The notes beneath the pieces were generated by a model. It had not been told where the DNA came from. It did not search any database and saw only the letters and a program-made list of their open reading frames with translations. The translations under genes and the position numbers were made by a program. A stretch of DNA of 64,000 nucleotides from Acanthacorydalis orientalis (taxonomy: Eukaryota > Arthropoda > Insecta > Megaloptera > Corydalidae), in assembly GCA_034766995.1 (NCBI GenBank), contig CM068317.1, positions 20,897,714 to 20,961,713 on the forward strand, in the 5' to 3' direction. Below, in pieces: positions 1 through 11,562 of this stretch; position 1 is the first letter of the stretch, and each line of letters begins with the position of its first letter.

Positions 1-311
1 CGTTCGGTTCGGGCTTGTTTATAAATATAGAGTGTATGAAATATGATAATATCGCTTTTTAACGATCATTCGTCGACGAGGAAACCAACCAAAACTGAAA
101 ATTTACTCGCTACGTCATTTTAAAATAAATTTCTTATTTATGTAGATAATAATTTTGTAAACCTATTATTATTCTACAAATATCAAGTAATCTTCAGTAC
201 GAGAAATACCATCCAAAAATAAGCAAAAATCGGTATAAATTCTGTAAATGTGCGGCTATATATTTATGTACAATACTTAAATAAAGCACGTCTATTCTTA
301 AAAAAAAAAAA
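1..311 (+). other. Possible transcript 3' end or retrocopy tail
   Basis: A canonical AATAAA signal (280-285) is followed 14 nt later by a run of 12 A (300-311), the spacing expected for a polyadenylation site. The first 120 bases contain more CpG than the DNA to the right. A genomically encoded A-run exactly where a poly(A) tail would start suggests either the end of a retroposed sequence or a gene 3' UTR entering from the left. No coding frame is recognisable. In DNA this AT-rich the combination could also be chance. Confidence 0.2.
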
Positions 312-644
312 CAATTCACGTAGTAATATTCAAGAAACTAAAATATTTTTTATACACACTAAGCCACTGCAGAGACGATATTAGTAAAATAACTAACACA
401 ATATACTGCTGTTCAAACTGAAATTGAAATTTTAACTTGATCTTTCAATATGTTATCATAAAAATAGGATATTTTAAAAACTTAATAAACTTTAAGTATG
501 ACAAAATTAAAAATAGTTATATATAATTAACTGCTCCAATTCGTGTATTATTTTACCATTATTTACTATTAATCTTTCGGACTTTTTAATTATGAATTTC
601 CTACATATGAGTATAATGTATTCGTATTATTTTCATTCAGACCA
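312..644. other. AT-rich stretch, nothing recognised
   Basis: AT-rich unique-looking DNA. I see no coding frame, repeat or hairpin of note. Confidence 0.5.
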
Positions 645-705
645 CTTTATTGTTATTTGTTACGACCGGTTTCAGCATCTATACCATCTTCATATGGCTT
701 AATTT
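645..705 (-). repeat. Hammerhead-like core of Penelope-type repeat
   Basis: Read on the minus strand, this has TGAAGA, a short hairpin (GGTA-TAGA-TGCT, with wobbles) and then GAAACCGGTC. This is the layout of a type I hammerhead ribozyme: CUGANGA, stem II, GAAA, a palindromic ACCGGU stem III, and a GUC cleavage triplet. Hammerhead motifs are known from Penelope-like retroelements and retrozymes. The first core base is A instead of C and no clean stem I is visible, so it is probably a decayed copy. It is followed on the same strand by GTAACAAATAAC. Assignment to a Penelope-like terminus is inference. Confidence 0.4.
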
Positions 706-959
706 TGTAAAGTTGGTTCCATGTTTATTGTAGAAAGTGAACGCTGATTTTATTTTTTATAATAAACATAATAACAAATCAACAACCACAAAACCTTTCC
801 GAAAAAAAAAATCTATTTAATATTAGGTTATGACATGTAATTTTGATTTGTCGAAAGAAATTAAAAATTAGATAATTTTTCCATAAAGTTTTTATTTAAT
901 ATACCCATAATAATTATAAGAATAACTATTTAAATACATTTCTTTTGAATAATTTTTAG
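706..959. other. AT-rich stretch, nothing recognised
   Basis: No coding frame or repeat boundary recognised. The flank of the duplicated mariner-containing block begins near 960. Confidence 0.4.
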
Positions 960-1840
960 TGCAGTAATTATATTTCTCAAAAATTTTTTAGAGTATTGAC
1001 AAATTTTAAATTGTATTACACACTTATTCAAAAAAGTAAATTATTAGATTGGTAGTAAAATAATTTGGGTTTTGTTTTTTGAATTCTTACCTTATTTTTT
1101 TCAATTGGTGTCATTTCATCGAGTTCATGTTTATATCATTTTAAAGTGTATTTTTCTGTCTGTATTTTAGTATCAACTGTTTTGGTTTTATTAATACTTT
1201 TGCTTCAAATTGGGCTATTGAATTAAAGATGGAAAGTAGCAAATAAGAGGACATTTTTTGTATGAGTTCAAAACAGGTTGGTAAAGTAACAGAAACTGCT
1301 TCTAAACTAAACGATGCTTTTAGTGTAGATACTGTTAAGGAACATAATATGCAATGGTGGTTCCAAAAATTTCATGCAGATGTCTTTCTTCAGTTCATAA
1401 CGACCAACTGAAAGAGATAGTTGAATCAGAGCCACGCACAAAAATTCAAAAGTTTGTACAAAAATTATTCGTTAGTCATCCAACAGTTCTGGACTATTTA
1501 AAATAGCTAGGGAAATCAAAAAAGCATAACATAAATGTGAATTTGAAGATCATAAAACGTAATTATTTTTCTACTAGCCTAATAGATAGCCTAATTCATG
1601 CAAAATATGTGTATTGTAACAAATAGCTCATATTTTGATTAATAACGTTAATAAAAATATAAAACTATTTGAAATAATAATTAAAAATGTCTTTGTAGAC
1701 ACTTTAATATTCAATAAACAAATTTAATATAAAAAGTTTTTATGATATATAATGTAATTGTTTAGGATGTTTATAATTCTAGGACTTGTGTATAATATTG
1801 TTAAATAAGAAACGTAAGAAATTAATGTTAAAAATTAAAA
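960..1840 (+). repeat. Duplicated block carrying a mariner (copy 1)
   Basis: This block resembles the reverse complement of 36165-37210. Similarity is clear across the mariner copy and about 255 bases downstream of it, including the runs TTTGATTAATAA, CAATAAACAAATT and TTAGGATGTTTA. It is weaker in roughly the last 80 bases upstream. Because the flank matches straight across the mariner boundary, the two mariners occupy the same site in a larger repeat. The parent element is unknown. Confidence 0.6.
1044..1582 (+). mobile_element. Internally deleted mariner, copy 1
   Basis: A cecropia/Hsmar1-type mariner relic of 539 bp in sense orientation. The 5' end reads TTAGATTGGTAG and the 3' end is its imperfect inverted repeat, with TA on both sides (1042-1043 and 1583-1584), as expected for mariner. 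Between about 1228 and 1560 are decayed pieces of the transposase N-terminal region, including a recognisable end of the second helix-turn-helix (SHPTVLDYL). That is followed by a short KQLGKSKK-like stretch and then directly by the 3' end. The catalytic DDD region, about two thirds of a normal 1.3-kb mariner, is absent. Stops and frameshifts make it non-coding. Confidence 0.85.
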
Positions 1841-1845
1841 AAAAA

Positions 1846-1887
1846 GAAAAATGTATATGAGTTTGAAGGCCATAAACCACAATTAAT
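1846..1887 (+). mobile_element. Solo mariner 3'-end fragment
   Basis: About 40 bases (core TTTGAAGGCCATAAACCACA) match the subterminal 3' sequence of the other mariner copies (TTTGAAGGTCATAAACCGCA). No further mariner sequence surrounds them. It is likely a second, truncated insertion just downstream of copy 1. Confidence 0.5.
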
Positions 1888-2015
1888 ATTTATATTTTTA
1901 ATAAATATTTTTAATATTTTAATATTTATTTATGCTGCATGGTTCTCTTATAATATTTCTAGATGACAACAGTTTTAATTTTCAAATATTTCTGGAAATT
2001 CGGTGTACAAAAGCT

Positions 2016-2075
<60 letters not shown>

Positions 2076-2304
2076 CACTATTATAATATTATTTTTTTGA
2101 TGTTTTTTTACTATAAACTGGAAAACCATATTTTATATTCGCAGTACGATTCTATAGTTATAGAAAGGTTGTCTATACTGGTAACAAATTATTATTAAAA
2201 ATATAAATTTAAAAAATTCATAATCAATTGACAATACATGGAATAATAGAAAATTTAATTGCATAAAAATTTATATAAAAATAAAGCACTCAAACACACA
2301 CACG

Positions 2305-2361
<57 letters not shown>

Positions 2362-2754
2362 ATATATATATGTGTGTGTGCTTATTACGACTTATTCAAA
2401 TATTTGCAGACTATAGAGGAAAAACAAATAAGGTCGAAATATATTTATCTTCGAATATAACTGTAATTATTAGAAAAATAATAGCATAACATGACTATAA
2501 ATTAATTTCTTTCTTACCATCTGACTCATAATAAAAATTTTTAAATTACAATATGGCTTATGTAGGCGAAAAACTTGAATATCTTTATTATAATTCGTTA
2601 AAAATAATGACTGTTATACAAGTTGGTTTATTGATCTTAACATATAATAAGTTACATAAAAGATAAAAATAACCGAATTATACGCGTGCATTAATTTATT
2701 AGCGTGAATAGAATTCACTTTTGCATATTAATTAAATATTATATACATACAGAA

Positions 2755-2810
<56 letters not shown>

Positions 2811-3909
2811 ATATATATTAACACATATGCAACATCGTACTTAAATTACACACTGATATACGAGTAATGTATTTCAGAACAAAAAGTTCAGAATTGAATA
2901 CTAAATCAATATAATTTTCATACTTTGAGACTCAGCAAAATATTCTTAACAAAATTCTAAATTTTAACAGTTTCTTTTTTTAAAAATTATTTAAATGTTA
3001 ATTAATAAAATAATCTCTTGAAAAGAATAATGAAGTTCAATATAAATCAATCACTATGATGAGTAAAATAATTTTTATTTTAATTAGATCTGTTTTTTAA
3101 TATTTACAACACTTGTTAACTTTAATTAAAGTCATAAATAAGAGCAGGTGTTATCCAATCAAAAAGAGTTGAATTATTAATTCCTTAAAACTATTTTTTA
3201 CATTACTTAAACTTAAAAACAAGACTTATTCGTATTAACTAAATTTTAGCATTTATAACAGCAACGTGGAAATCTATTTTTTTGGTAATTTAGTTTTACT
3301 CGATCCGTATAACATTCAGTTTTTATGACTCAATCTAAAAATAAAATCTGTTTATTTAAATTTTAGAGAGAAGAAGGGAAATGACTGTAATTTATTAATC
3401 AGTTCTTTCGTTTCAAGCTAATTTATTTTAACTTAGTTATTGATTATATTTGAATTGATTATATTAGGTCATCTTATAAATAGTATAGCAATTTTTTTAG
3501 TGAATTTTGTAATAATACTTGTTTTTTAATTTAATTAATGAAGTTTATTTCTACATTTCTACAGATATTTCTTATAAAATTTTAATTCTTTCAATACCAT
3601 TTCTTTATAACTTAATGTTACCAAAAAAGTTACTACTACTTTTTAATTTTGTTAAGGGAAGGATAAGATCTCGATTTGTATTGTACTTTCAGTATTTTTT
3701 TTATCACCTTATTTTTGCAACACTAATCGTTTCAGTATAAAACCCATTTATAATCACCCAATAAAGTCTATTTAAAGAAAATCTCATTATTGAGCCAGAA
3801 GAAAAAATTAGACACCTCTACTCGTTCCAGACTTTTGAACTCCGACATTCTTTATGCTACCCACTGTTCGTTTTTGTAAACCTTCTTAGTATTCTATTAA
3901 TGCTAATTG
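1888..3909. other. AT-rich stretch with microsatellites
   Basis: Holds (AT)n tracts at about 2023-2067, 2322-2375 (preceded by (CA)n from 2297) and 2758-2808. The Tyr-Ile reading frames here come from the dinucleotide repeats. A 73-codon frame at 3519-3740 is AT-biased and matches nothing I know. No gene is supported. Confidence 0.5.
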
Positions 3910-3912
3910 ACA

Positions 3913-3913
<1 letters not shown>

Positions 3914-3966
<53 letters not shown>

Positions 3967-3976
3967 ATATATATAG
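3914..3976. repeat. (AT)n microsatellite
   Basis: Almost pure (AT)n of about 60 bp with one TG interruption near its end. Confidence 0.95.
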
Positions 3977-3989
3977 TAAAATCAATCTA

Positions 3990-4345
3990 AATAATTAACC
4001 ACAATGAATAAAACTGAACTCCACCTGCAATTGTGTCGGTTGGATTGAGTAATCCGATACAATTGTTGCCGGTCCTTACCCTAAATAAAGGAGGAAGTTC
4101 GGAAGGAAAGATTAATACCATACCTTCCACAAAACAGAAGAATATTCATGGAAATCGCAAGATTCCTCAAAACAACCACTACGTGGATAGGATGGAAGTG
4201 ACTTGCCAGCGTTTTTAAAATTGGACGACCTTAAGGAAAATTACCTGGACGACTGTCCAAGAGATTGAAACAACGCTGGAAATCCTCATTCACTAAGCTC
4301 CAGTGAGAGGCAAAGCAACTGAAAAATTCTCCTAGCTTAATAATA
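3990..4345 (+). repeat. GC-richer island, possible retroelement 3' end
   Basis: A sharply bounded, GC-richer segment between an (AT)n tract and AT-rich DNA. It carries one open stretch (4033-4218) with no recognisable domain. On the + strand it ends in (TAA)n-like sequence (4337-4350), which is how several LINE 3' ends look. I do not recognise a family. It could equally be a diverged SINE or an unrelated unique sequence. Confidence 0.3.
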
Positions 4346-4729
4346 ATAAAAGAAAAAGAAACCCTATAAAGAGAAAAAATGTACATACGGTATGAAAAGT
4401 TAAGATAAAAATATGAAAATCTATATTTACTGAATAGTTAGGAGTGATAAAGACTAATTTAATTTTCAGTAATATCATATAAGAAAATATCTCCTATACA
4501 CTAAATAAACACAAGAAAATAATTTAAAATAATTAATATTAATATTAAATGAAATCATTTTGAAACAATGTCAGGTCCAACATATGAAATTAAAGAGTTT
4601 AAATGAATAAAAACTTTAAGAAAAACACATAAATATATATTTTATTCCCTATCTAGATTTCTTAAATATTTTCAAAGTTTTCGAAATGAATTTGTTTAAA
4701 AAAATGAACTACATTAATATTCATGTTGC

Positions 4730-4985
4730 TATTAAAAATGAGCTCAACTGTCTTTTTGTATGTTTAATGCATCACAACACCTTCCCCTAACGCTGTACAA
4801 ACCATTCCCGCAGCTTCGAAAGCATTCTTTCAACTGGAATGCGAAAAGTATGCAATATCTAATGTGCTACTTTTCGAATTCCATCGTGTTCACTATTGCT
4901 TTATGAGGTTATACCAACTCCTTGACCAAGATATAAACTATTTTTAAATGCTAAGTTTGGCACTTCGAATTTCTAAAACGACGAG
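4730..4985. other. GC-richer island, possible DNA-transposon fragment
   Basis: About 250 bases with clearly more G+C than the surroundings. It shares the run AGCTTCGAAAGC, and a GCTGTA about 20 bases upstream of it, with the hAT-like end at 42837-42935, so the two may be diverged copies of one element. No terminal repeats or coding frame are recognised. Confidence 0.25.
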
Positions 4986-5055
4986 AAAATATTTTAATTT
5001 AAAACAGAGTTATGATTGATTCAATTTAAAGGTACAGAATTACTTTTTACATCTG

Positions 5056-5095
<40 letters not shown>

Positions 5096-5603
5096 TAAAT
5101 ACACTTTAAGAGAATAGTTTTTTAAAATCCAATAATTTGTTTAGAAATCCAATTAATTTTTATTTTTTATATTCAACCAGAGGATTAACCTCCAATTATT
5201 TGATAATATTCCAATTTTAATATTAATAATAATAAATCGGATCTTAAAATAATTTGTGCCAATAATTTGTACCAACTCTTATATTCTAACTATTATATAA
5301 AATATGTAGCATAATTTGGAAGGAGTAATATAATTCTAAATTAACCAGTTAAACAATGGAATTGACACAAAAAATTTACATTTTGCTTTCCAACCGTCAT
5401 AAAATTTGATATTTATTGGAACCTCAAATCATTCAAGATTTTTTCAATTTCAAGTTGTGTAAATGTCAGTTAAAAGTGTTTGAAGCCGAAATCTTTAAAT
5501 TCACAAATGAAAACTAGTTAAATTGGAAAACTGTTATACAATTATTATTAACGTCAAATAAAAAGCCATACAAATGTTTTTTTAAATATAAACCTATATA
5601 CAT

Positions 5604-5609
<6 letters not shown>

Positions 5610-5657
<48 letters not shown>

Positions 5658-5708
5658 ACATATGTATGTATATACATACATAAATATATATACATATATA
5701 TATATACG
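5610..5708. repeat. Compound (AT)n / (ATAC)n microsatellite
   Basis: (AT)n of about 45 bp followed by degenerate ATAC/ATGT units and a second (AT)n run. Reading frames over it on the minus strand (to 5907) are repeat translation only. Confidence 0.9.
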
Positions 5709-5889
5709 TGTGCCTATGCTGTGTGTATTTATATGTATTTTTGAATGCAAAGTTAGAACAGATCACCAGACTGAGTAACAAGAGTGCGACAGTCAAATAG
5801 TGACTAATAAAAAAAAACTTTGTTTCATTACATTTGACCTGACCTATACGTATGTATTGTTCGTTTGTTCGTAATCGAGAATTTAATTT

Positions 5890-6134
5890 CGGTAATAATG
5901 AAATCATTGATACTAGAGTTTCATATGCGACGACGTATATCCGGTTACATGTCAGCCAATTAAACAGTTGTGTTATGAGTTAAGAATTGAATCTGCACGA
6001 TTTGAAAACGAGATGCTAGACGCGGTCAACAGAAATGATGGGTAAATTACATCCGCGAATGATTCAGCCATGATTTATTGACTGTATAGTTTGACAGCTC
6101 ACATACCTGACGTTTTACCAACGTCGGTAAAATT

Positions 6135-6138
<4 letters not shown>
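5890..6138. promoter_or_regulatory. GC-richer non-coding island, candidate enhancer
   Basis: About 250 bases with many CpG and no usable frame, ending in an (AT)n tract. It contains homeodomain-like cores (CAATTAAAC, ATCATTGATA) and an inverted pair GACGTTTTAC / ACGTCGGTAAAA near its right end. A regulatory role is inference from composition only. Confidence 0.25.
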
Positions 6139-6193
<55 letters not shown>

Positions 6194-6216
6194 TATTCAT
6201 ATAGGTAACCATACCA

Positions 6217-6252
<36 letters not shown>
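6139..6252. repeat. Two (AT)n tracts with unique spacer
   Basis: Runs at 6139-6190 and 6221-6252 are separated by about 30 non-repetitive bases. Another short run lies at 6351-6377. Confidence 0.95.
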
Positions 6253-6256
<4 letters not shown>

Positions 6257-6349
6257 AATAAAATTTTTAAACAAATTTCATTACCAAAAGGTTGACTGGA
6301 AATATATTGAAGGTAACAATTTATAATTGTTTGATTTGAAATATATACA

Positions 6350-6380
<31 letters not shown>

Positions 6381-7920
6381 AACAAACTCACGATTTTGTT
6401 ATTATCTAAAATTTAAGAAAAATTAAAAAAATATTTATATTCTATTACTTGACCTACATATATCTCATTATACCTATGTTTGCTTCTTTGTTTCTTTTGA
6501 AAACTAATAGGCAATACAATTAAGATTCAAAAAAATCCAAACATTAAATGTTAAAATAAGTTGGGATAATTTTTTTAAGATATTTTTATAATTATTTTTA
6601 ATTCTCAAAATACAATTAACTTTCGGCTATTTAGGCAGTCCGAGGAAACTATTTGCACGAATAATGGAATAGATAGGTGGTTTCAATAATGACAAATGAT
6701 TTATTGATAGAATAAAAGATTTGTTTCTCGTTTTGTTATTATTCTTAGACGTAACAATATAAAAATTAAATATTATCAAGTAACTAGTATATCACCCGTC
6801 GAAATTGACGGGAAAATAGAAATAAATACAGAAAAAAAACTGTTTATTGGTTTTTACAACATAACATATTTAAACATAAAAAATACCTAAAAACGAAACT
6901 TAATGAACTAAACTTGAAACCTGTGAGCTTATAAGGGTAACATTTCTTGTCACTTTTTCGTGCAGACAAAGTGACGAGAAATGCACGTTTGTATATATAA
7001 ATGAATAAAATATATTCACTTTTTTTTCTTCGTACAATCAAGCAAATCTTTCACGTATGAAAAACAATACTGTGTAAAATTGTATTAATAAACAATAAAT
7101 CTTTTTTTTAGGATTTTATTACACGACAATCTTAATTTCTGTACATTAAGAGTACGTCATATCATTTTGCATATAAATTCATTTGAAATTCCTTAACTTC
7201 TCTATCAAATTAAAGTAAATTAATAAGCTTTCTCTAGCATACTGATAATAAGAAGTAATTATAGATTAATAATCATTATTAATAACAGATAAATCAGGTT
7301 AATAATAGATTAATCAGCATTTTTCTAAAAAATTTTAGTCCTCTAATCTGTTTTAAATCACTTATAATCTTTAATAGTACTGAATTTTCACAGAAATATA
7401 TTTTATAAGTAATATTTTGTGAAATATTTCATATAATTTTTTGACATAAAACGATCTCATTTAAAAAATGTCACTAAAGGTCATCAATAGCATTATATTT
7501 TATGCAACTATTAAATTTTTAAATCATATAATATAACTATATTTCATTAAAAATTATCATTAGACCTAAAATAGACTCTTTGATTCATATCTTGTCTTAT
7601 ATTTACACCATTCCTAGAACATTTTGAAAATATTGTAAATTTCTGAACAAAATATATTCTCCATCCCCCCAATGATCCATAAAAAGGTTCATATTTTCTT
7701 TATACTTATCATTTTCTATAGAGCTAACATATATTTTTTAAATTTGTATACCATCACAGTATTCATATAAACACACTCGGTAATTAATAGAAAAAATTGA
7801 TTTTAAGATAGTTCCTTTTAACACATTTAATTTTTTTGTAAAATCATAAGGGTACAATTTTTGATCCTTTTTTTGTAGATACTTAAATGTAAATAATTTT
7901 TAGTGAATGTTATATACTTT
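6253..7920. other. AT-rich stretch, nothing recognised
   Basis: No gene seen. A 65-codon minus-strand frame (6844-7041) has no recognisable motif. Short imperfect repeats of TTAATAATAGATTAAT occur near 7262-7315. Confidence 0.5.
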
Positions 7921-7922
7921 TG

Positions 7923-7924
<2 letters not shown>

Positions 7925-7961
<37 letters not shown>

Positions 7962-7988
7962 TATAGAGAGAGAGAGAAAGAGAAAGAT

Positions 7989-8072
<84 letters not shown>
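7925..8072. repeat. Compound (AT)n-(GA)n-(AT)n microsatellite
   Basis: (AT)n, then a purine block of GA and GAAA units (about 7966-7988), then two more (AT)n runs. The same purine block next to (AT)n occurs at 17465-17497. Confidence 0.95.
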
Positions 8073-8076
<4 letters not shown>

Positions 8077-8149
8077 AATTTAAAAACACACCGTCTGAAA
8101 TATCGTGAAATTATTCAAAAATCAATGGTTTCAAATTATTTGTCTGGAT

Positions 8150-8650
8150 TTTTATATTAACGTCTTCTCTGATTTTTCTATCTACTAGTGCTAATTGTCC
8201 TTTGCCATAAATACAAAAACATCCGCAGGTCATTATACCATTAGATTTTGACATTATTTGCTAAGCAAAGCTTTCGTACAATATCTTTCCAATCTTTTTT
8301 CTTACTAGGATCCACCTATCACCTACATTTTGCTTAAATTTTCCTTCGTCACTGAAAGCAACACAATCCCACATCTTTTGTATCCAGGTCAAATTGTTTC
8401 GAACCTACTACAAACATTTTTATTTAATTTATGGTATTAAATTTAGCTTCCTCAGGAATCTGTGTACATGAATCTTGAAGTCATTCAGTTTTCGTCGAAT
8501 AGTTCTTAAGGTAATTTCTTCATTACAAAGTGAAAGATGGTCTGTTAATAGTTTATTCGGAATTCGAAATCGATGACTTACACTGTCCTTCAAGAACTTA
8601 TCTTTTACATTCATTATTTTCCAATATTTCCCTGAACTTTTTCTGATCCT
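8150..8650 (-). pseudogene. Tc1-type transposase remnant
   Basis: Read right to left, this gives pieces of a Tc1-family DD(E/D) transposase. First is a second-HTH-like stretch in the open frame 8429-8614 (TLRTIRRKLNDFKIH). Next comes the catalytic-core motif WDCVAFSDEGKF near 8340-8380, equivalent to the Tc1 W..V.FSDESKF with its first catalytic Asp. Then GIMTCGCFCIYGKG near 8180-8250 corresponds to the Tc1 GSVMVWGCF..G block with its substitutions. The pieces lie in different frames with stops, so no protein is made. Terminal inverted repeats were not found, so the outer limits are those of recognisable coding similarity. Confidence 0.75.
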
Positions 8651-8979
8651 GTAAACCTGTTACACTATTTTTAAAAAATCGAACTTCTACATTCTACTTT
8701 TAAGCTATACTTTAATTTAAAAAAAATCTTAGATAAAAGTGAAAGTGACAGCTTTATTTTGCTTTTTAAGATGATGTATTCTATTCTTCCTCTCTTAAAT
8801 CGTATTAACTTAAACTTTCTTAAATCGTATAAATTACCATTTCAAATAAAACCTTTATTTTCCCAAAATATGATATATATTACTCAATCCTATAATCGAA
8901 AGTTCATTATCAGCCAGATATTTTTAAAAAACGGGGTTTTTCAATAAATGTATGGTGATATATTTTTTAATGTGCACTG

Positions 8980-8984
<5 letters not shown>
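8651..8984. other. AT-rich stretch, nothing recognised
   Basis: May hold the unrecognised 5' end of the Tc1 relic. A 62-codon frame (8759-8947) has no motif. Confidence 0.4.

Positions 8985-9045
<61 letters not shown>
8985..9045. repeat. (ATATAC)n then (AT)n
   Basis: Several ATATAC hexamers pass into pure (AT)n, which abuts the 5'-truncated RTE fragment. Confidence 0.9.
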
Positions 9046-9049
<4 letters not shown>

Positions 9050-9592
9050 TACACGAAGTGTATCTATCTAGGCCAACTTATGAGCAAAGATGGATCATTC
9101 ATTGGAGAAATTAACAGGAGCGTTTGGACGAAACGCCTCGATATTTAAATCAACAATCCTACTCTAATTGAAGGAAAAAATATTTAAACAATGTATACTA
9201 CCAGTCCTTACCTACGGCAACGAATCGTGGCTGATTAATGTCAAAATCATTTAAGGATTCCAAACAACACAGAGAAACATAAAAAGATGTATACTAAGAA
9301 TAACAAGAAGAGATAGGGAAAGTATACAATGGATACGAAAACAGACAGGAGTCATAGAATTAATTAGAAGAGTAAAGAATTTAAAATACAAATAAGCGTG
9401 GCATGTTGCAAGAAGAGAAGACAACCGATGGACAGCAGAAATTATTTTCAGAGAATCAAGGAATATAAAAAAACAATGAAGGAATTAAAAAAAATATTGG
9501 CAAACGGAGAGGCATTCAATCGTACAAAATGAAAAATCATGGAAAAAGCCTTTATTCAGTATTGGATTTACATAGGTTGTTGTTGTTATTGA

Positions 9593-9595
<3 letters not shown>
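9046..9595 (+). pseudogene. RTE-type LINE 3' end, copy 1
   Basis: A 5'-truncated, frame-broken C-terminal part of an RTE-clade endonuclease/reverse transcriptase. Readable pieces are YLGQLMSKDGSF (about 9068-9105; the family has YLG.LI..DGS), ILPVLTYGNESWL (about 9200-9235), TRRDR followed by WIRKQTGV (about 9300-9350) and ARREDNRWTAEII (about 9410-9445). The order and spacing match the thumb and C-terminal tail region of RTE elements. The region is AT-decayed, with stops between blocks. It runs into GATGATAT and a pure (AT)n tract at its 3' end, like copy 2 at 60405-60808. Confidence 0.8.

Positions 9596-9648
<53 letters not shown>
9596..9648. repeat. (AT)n tail of RTE fragment
   Basis: About 50 bp of (AT)n directly follow the LINE 3' end and may descend from its simple-repeat tail. 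Confidence 0.9.
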
Positions 9649-9652
<4 letters not shown>

Positions 9653-10191
9653 CTTTAAACAAAAATATTTTTATTTCATGGAAACAAAAATAAGTGAAAC
9701 GGATAGATTTGTATATAAAAATAGTAAATCAATTGAAAAATAATGTTGACAAAATCTGCAGTAAATTTTGTTAATACTGTACTTAAAGATACCTTGTTTA
9801 TTAATTCATCTTCATGCATTAATTCAAAAAGATATCTACCTGAATGCAAATGAACAGATTTGTATTATCATAACTAAAAACAAACTTCTGTCTGTAATAT
9901 TTTTTGAAAATTCATAATCAACATGTCAAAAGTCATTCTTAAATATGAGATTTAAGAACAATGATTGACATTATTACTTGTCAATGAAGTAATACGATTG
10001 ATTAAAAACAATATTAAAATAAAATGGTGATATAAAAACTTGAATATGCAGATTTCGAAACGTTTTAAAAAATAAAACAAAACTTAAATCAACTTTTTCA
10101 AGTAGAATTCTGACCAGATACAAAAACATTCAAGAAATATTCCATTATGATCGACAATGAATCTTAAGTTTTTCATTCGTACTTAATATTG

Positions 10192-10234
<43 letters not shown>

Positions 10235-10339
10235 GTTGTTCAATAATATTTTATAAATAAATAAGAAAAGATGCAAGTATTTACACAGACTATGACGCAA
10301 CGAAAATCAATTGTATAAGGAAAAAAGTATAGAGATTTT
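9649..10339. other. AT-rich stretch with one microsatellite
   Basis: (AT)n at about 10194-10229. Nothing else recognised. Confidence 0.5.
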
Positions 10340-10640
10340 TTTTACTATTTAAGTTATAACTCTGAACGAGTCGGCAATTCGGTTGTATTGTTTTCGACAC
10401 AAAACAAAGAACCTGTACGAGATAACCTCCAAAAGAATATGTTCATGTATTTCGGATGTTTGAATTGACACGATGAAATGTCTATTTGTTCAATATTGCG
10501 CTGCTTGTAGATGTTCCTGTTTGATTTATGGGCACGTCTTCAACAGGAATGCGACACTTGCACGTTTAGTGTCGTACAGATGATTCGTTTTCCGGTATTA
10601 AAGAAGACAATGTCGGTTTTCTAAATGATATTTACTTTAC
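10340..10640. promoter_or_regulatory. GC-richer non-coding island
   Basis: About 300 bases with raised G+C and CpG and no long frame. An 8-bp perfect inverted pair TTCCTGTT / AACAGGAA (near 10513 and 10541) could form a small hairpin with a 20-nt loop. It may be a conserved regulatory element. Function is not shown by the sequence. Confidence 0.25.
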
Positions 10641-10882
10641 ATCTGCTGCTCTAAAAGTACAGTGAAATTATGAAATAATCTGAATTTCCGTACGGATTAA
10701 CGTGAAACAATAACGTCAGCATATTTTTTAGTTTAAGTCATCTCTTATGCGTTTTTGCTGAGAAACTATGGGAATTACAAGAATGACGTTATCACTTTCA
10801 TAGGCTATTTTTTCAGAAATTTGAATATTTGTAATATGAACAAACATCATTCAATTCAAACGTTTTACAACTATTAATCTTA

Positions 10883-10883
<1 letters not shown>

Positions 10884-10958
<75 letters not shown>

Positions 10959-10989
10959 ATATACGATATATATATATATATATATATAT
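10884..10989. repeat. (AT)n microsatellite, interrupted
   Basis: About 105 bp of (AT)n with single TT and CG interruptions. Confidence 0.95.
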
Positions 10990-11554
10990 GATATTAATTA
11001 ACTAAATTATAACACCAGATTTAAATGATCACAATTCAAATATAATTTTTTTTCTATTATCAGTATATTCTATACCTAAATAAATACATTATTAACATTT
11101 CAATTTCTTAAAAAATCCAATCTTTTGGAGTTAATAAATTCTGATTGTTAGTATTTATTTATTTAAAACTTCATTTATTTGTAAAAATTAACTTGTTTAT
11201 CCTTATAATTCGGATTTTTTTTGAATTAACTAGCGTCAAAATTAATTGTGACAAATACATTTTTTAAGCATTTAATTTATGAAAATTGCCTATTATGGTA
11301 CTTTAAAACAAATATATAAACATTTATCATAGTATCAAATTTACACTAATATCTGTTATTGAAAATGAACAATTGTATTTTGAAATTGATTTTTTGTATT
11401 GTATATATAATTATTATTTTATAATTATATATTTTTATATCATTGATCTCGTTGATACGTTAACTCGATGATTTTCGCTTTTATTGATCATTTGAGTATC
11501 TGTTCAATACTAGTTCCAGCACGTGTGCCTTCTTTAGGTAGATATTAGGGATTG
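10990..11554. other. AT-rich stretch, nothing recognised
   Basis: No gene or repeat recognised up to the hAT target duplication. Confidence 0.5.
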
Positions 11555-11562
11555 GTATAATG

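Noticed and set aside
5554..5907. 117-codon minus-strand frame
   Set aside because: More than half is microsatellite translation and the N-terminal part has no motif or start context.
10513..10548. microRNA precursor at the TTCCTGTT / AACAGGAA hairpin
   Set aside because: The stem is only 8 bp with a 20-nt loop, too short for a typical insect pre-miRNA.
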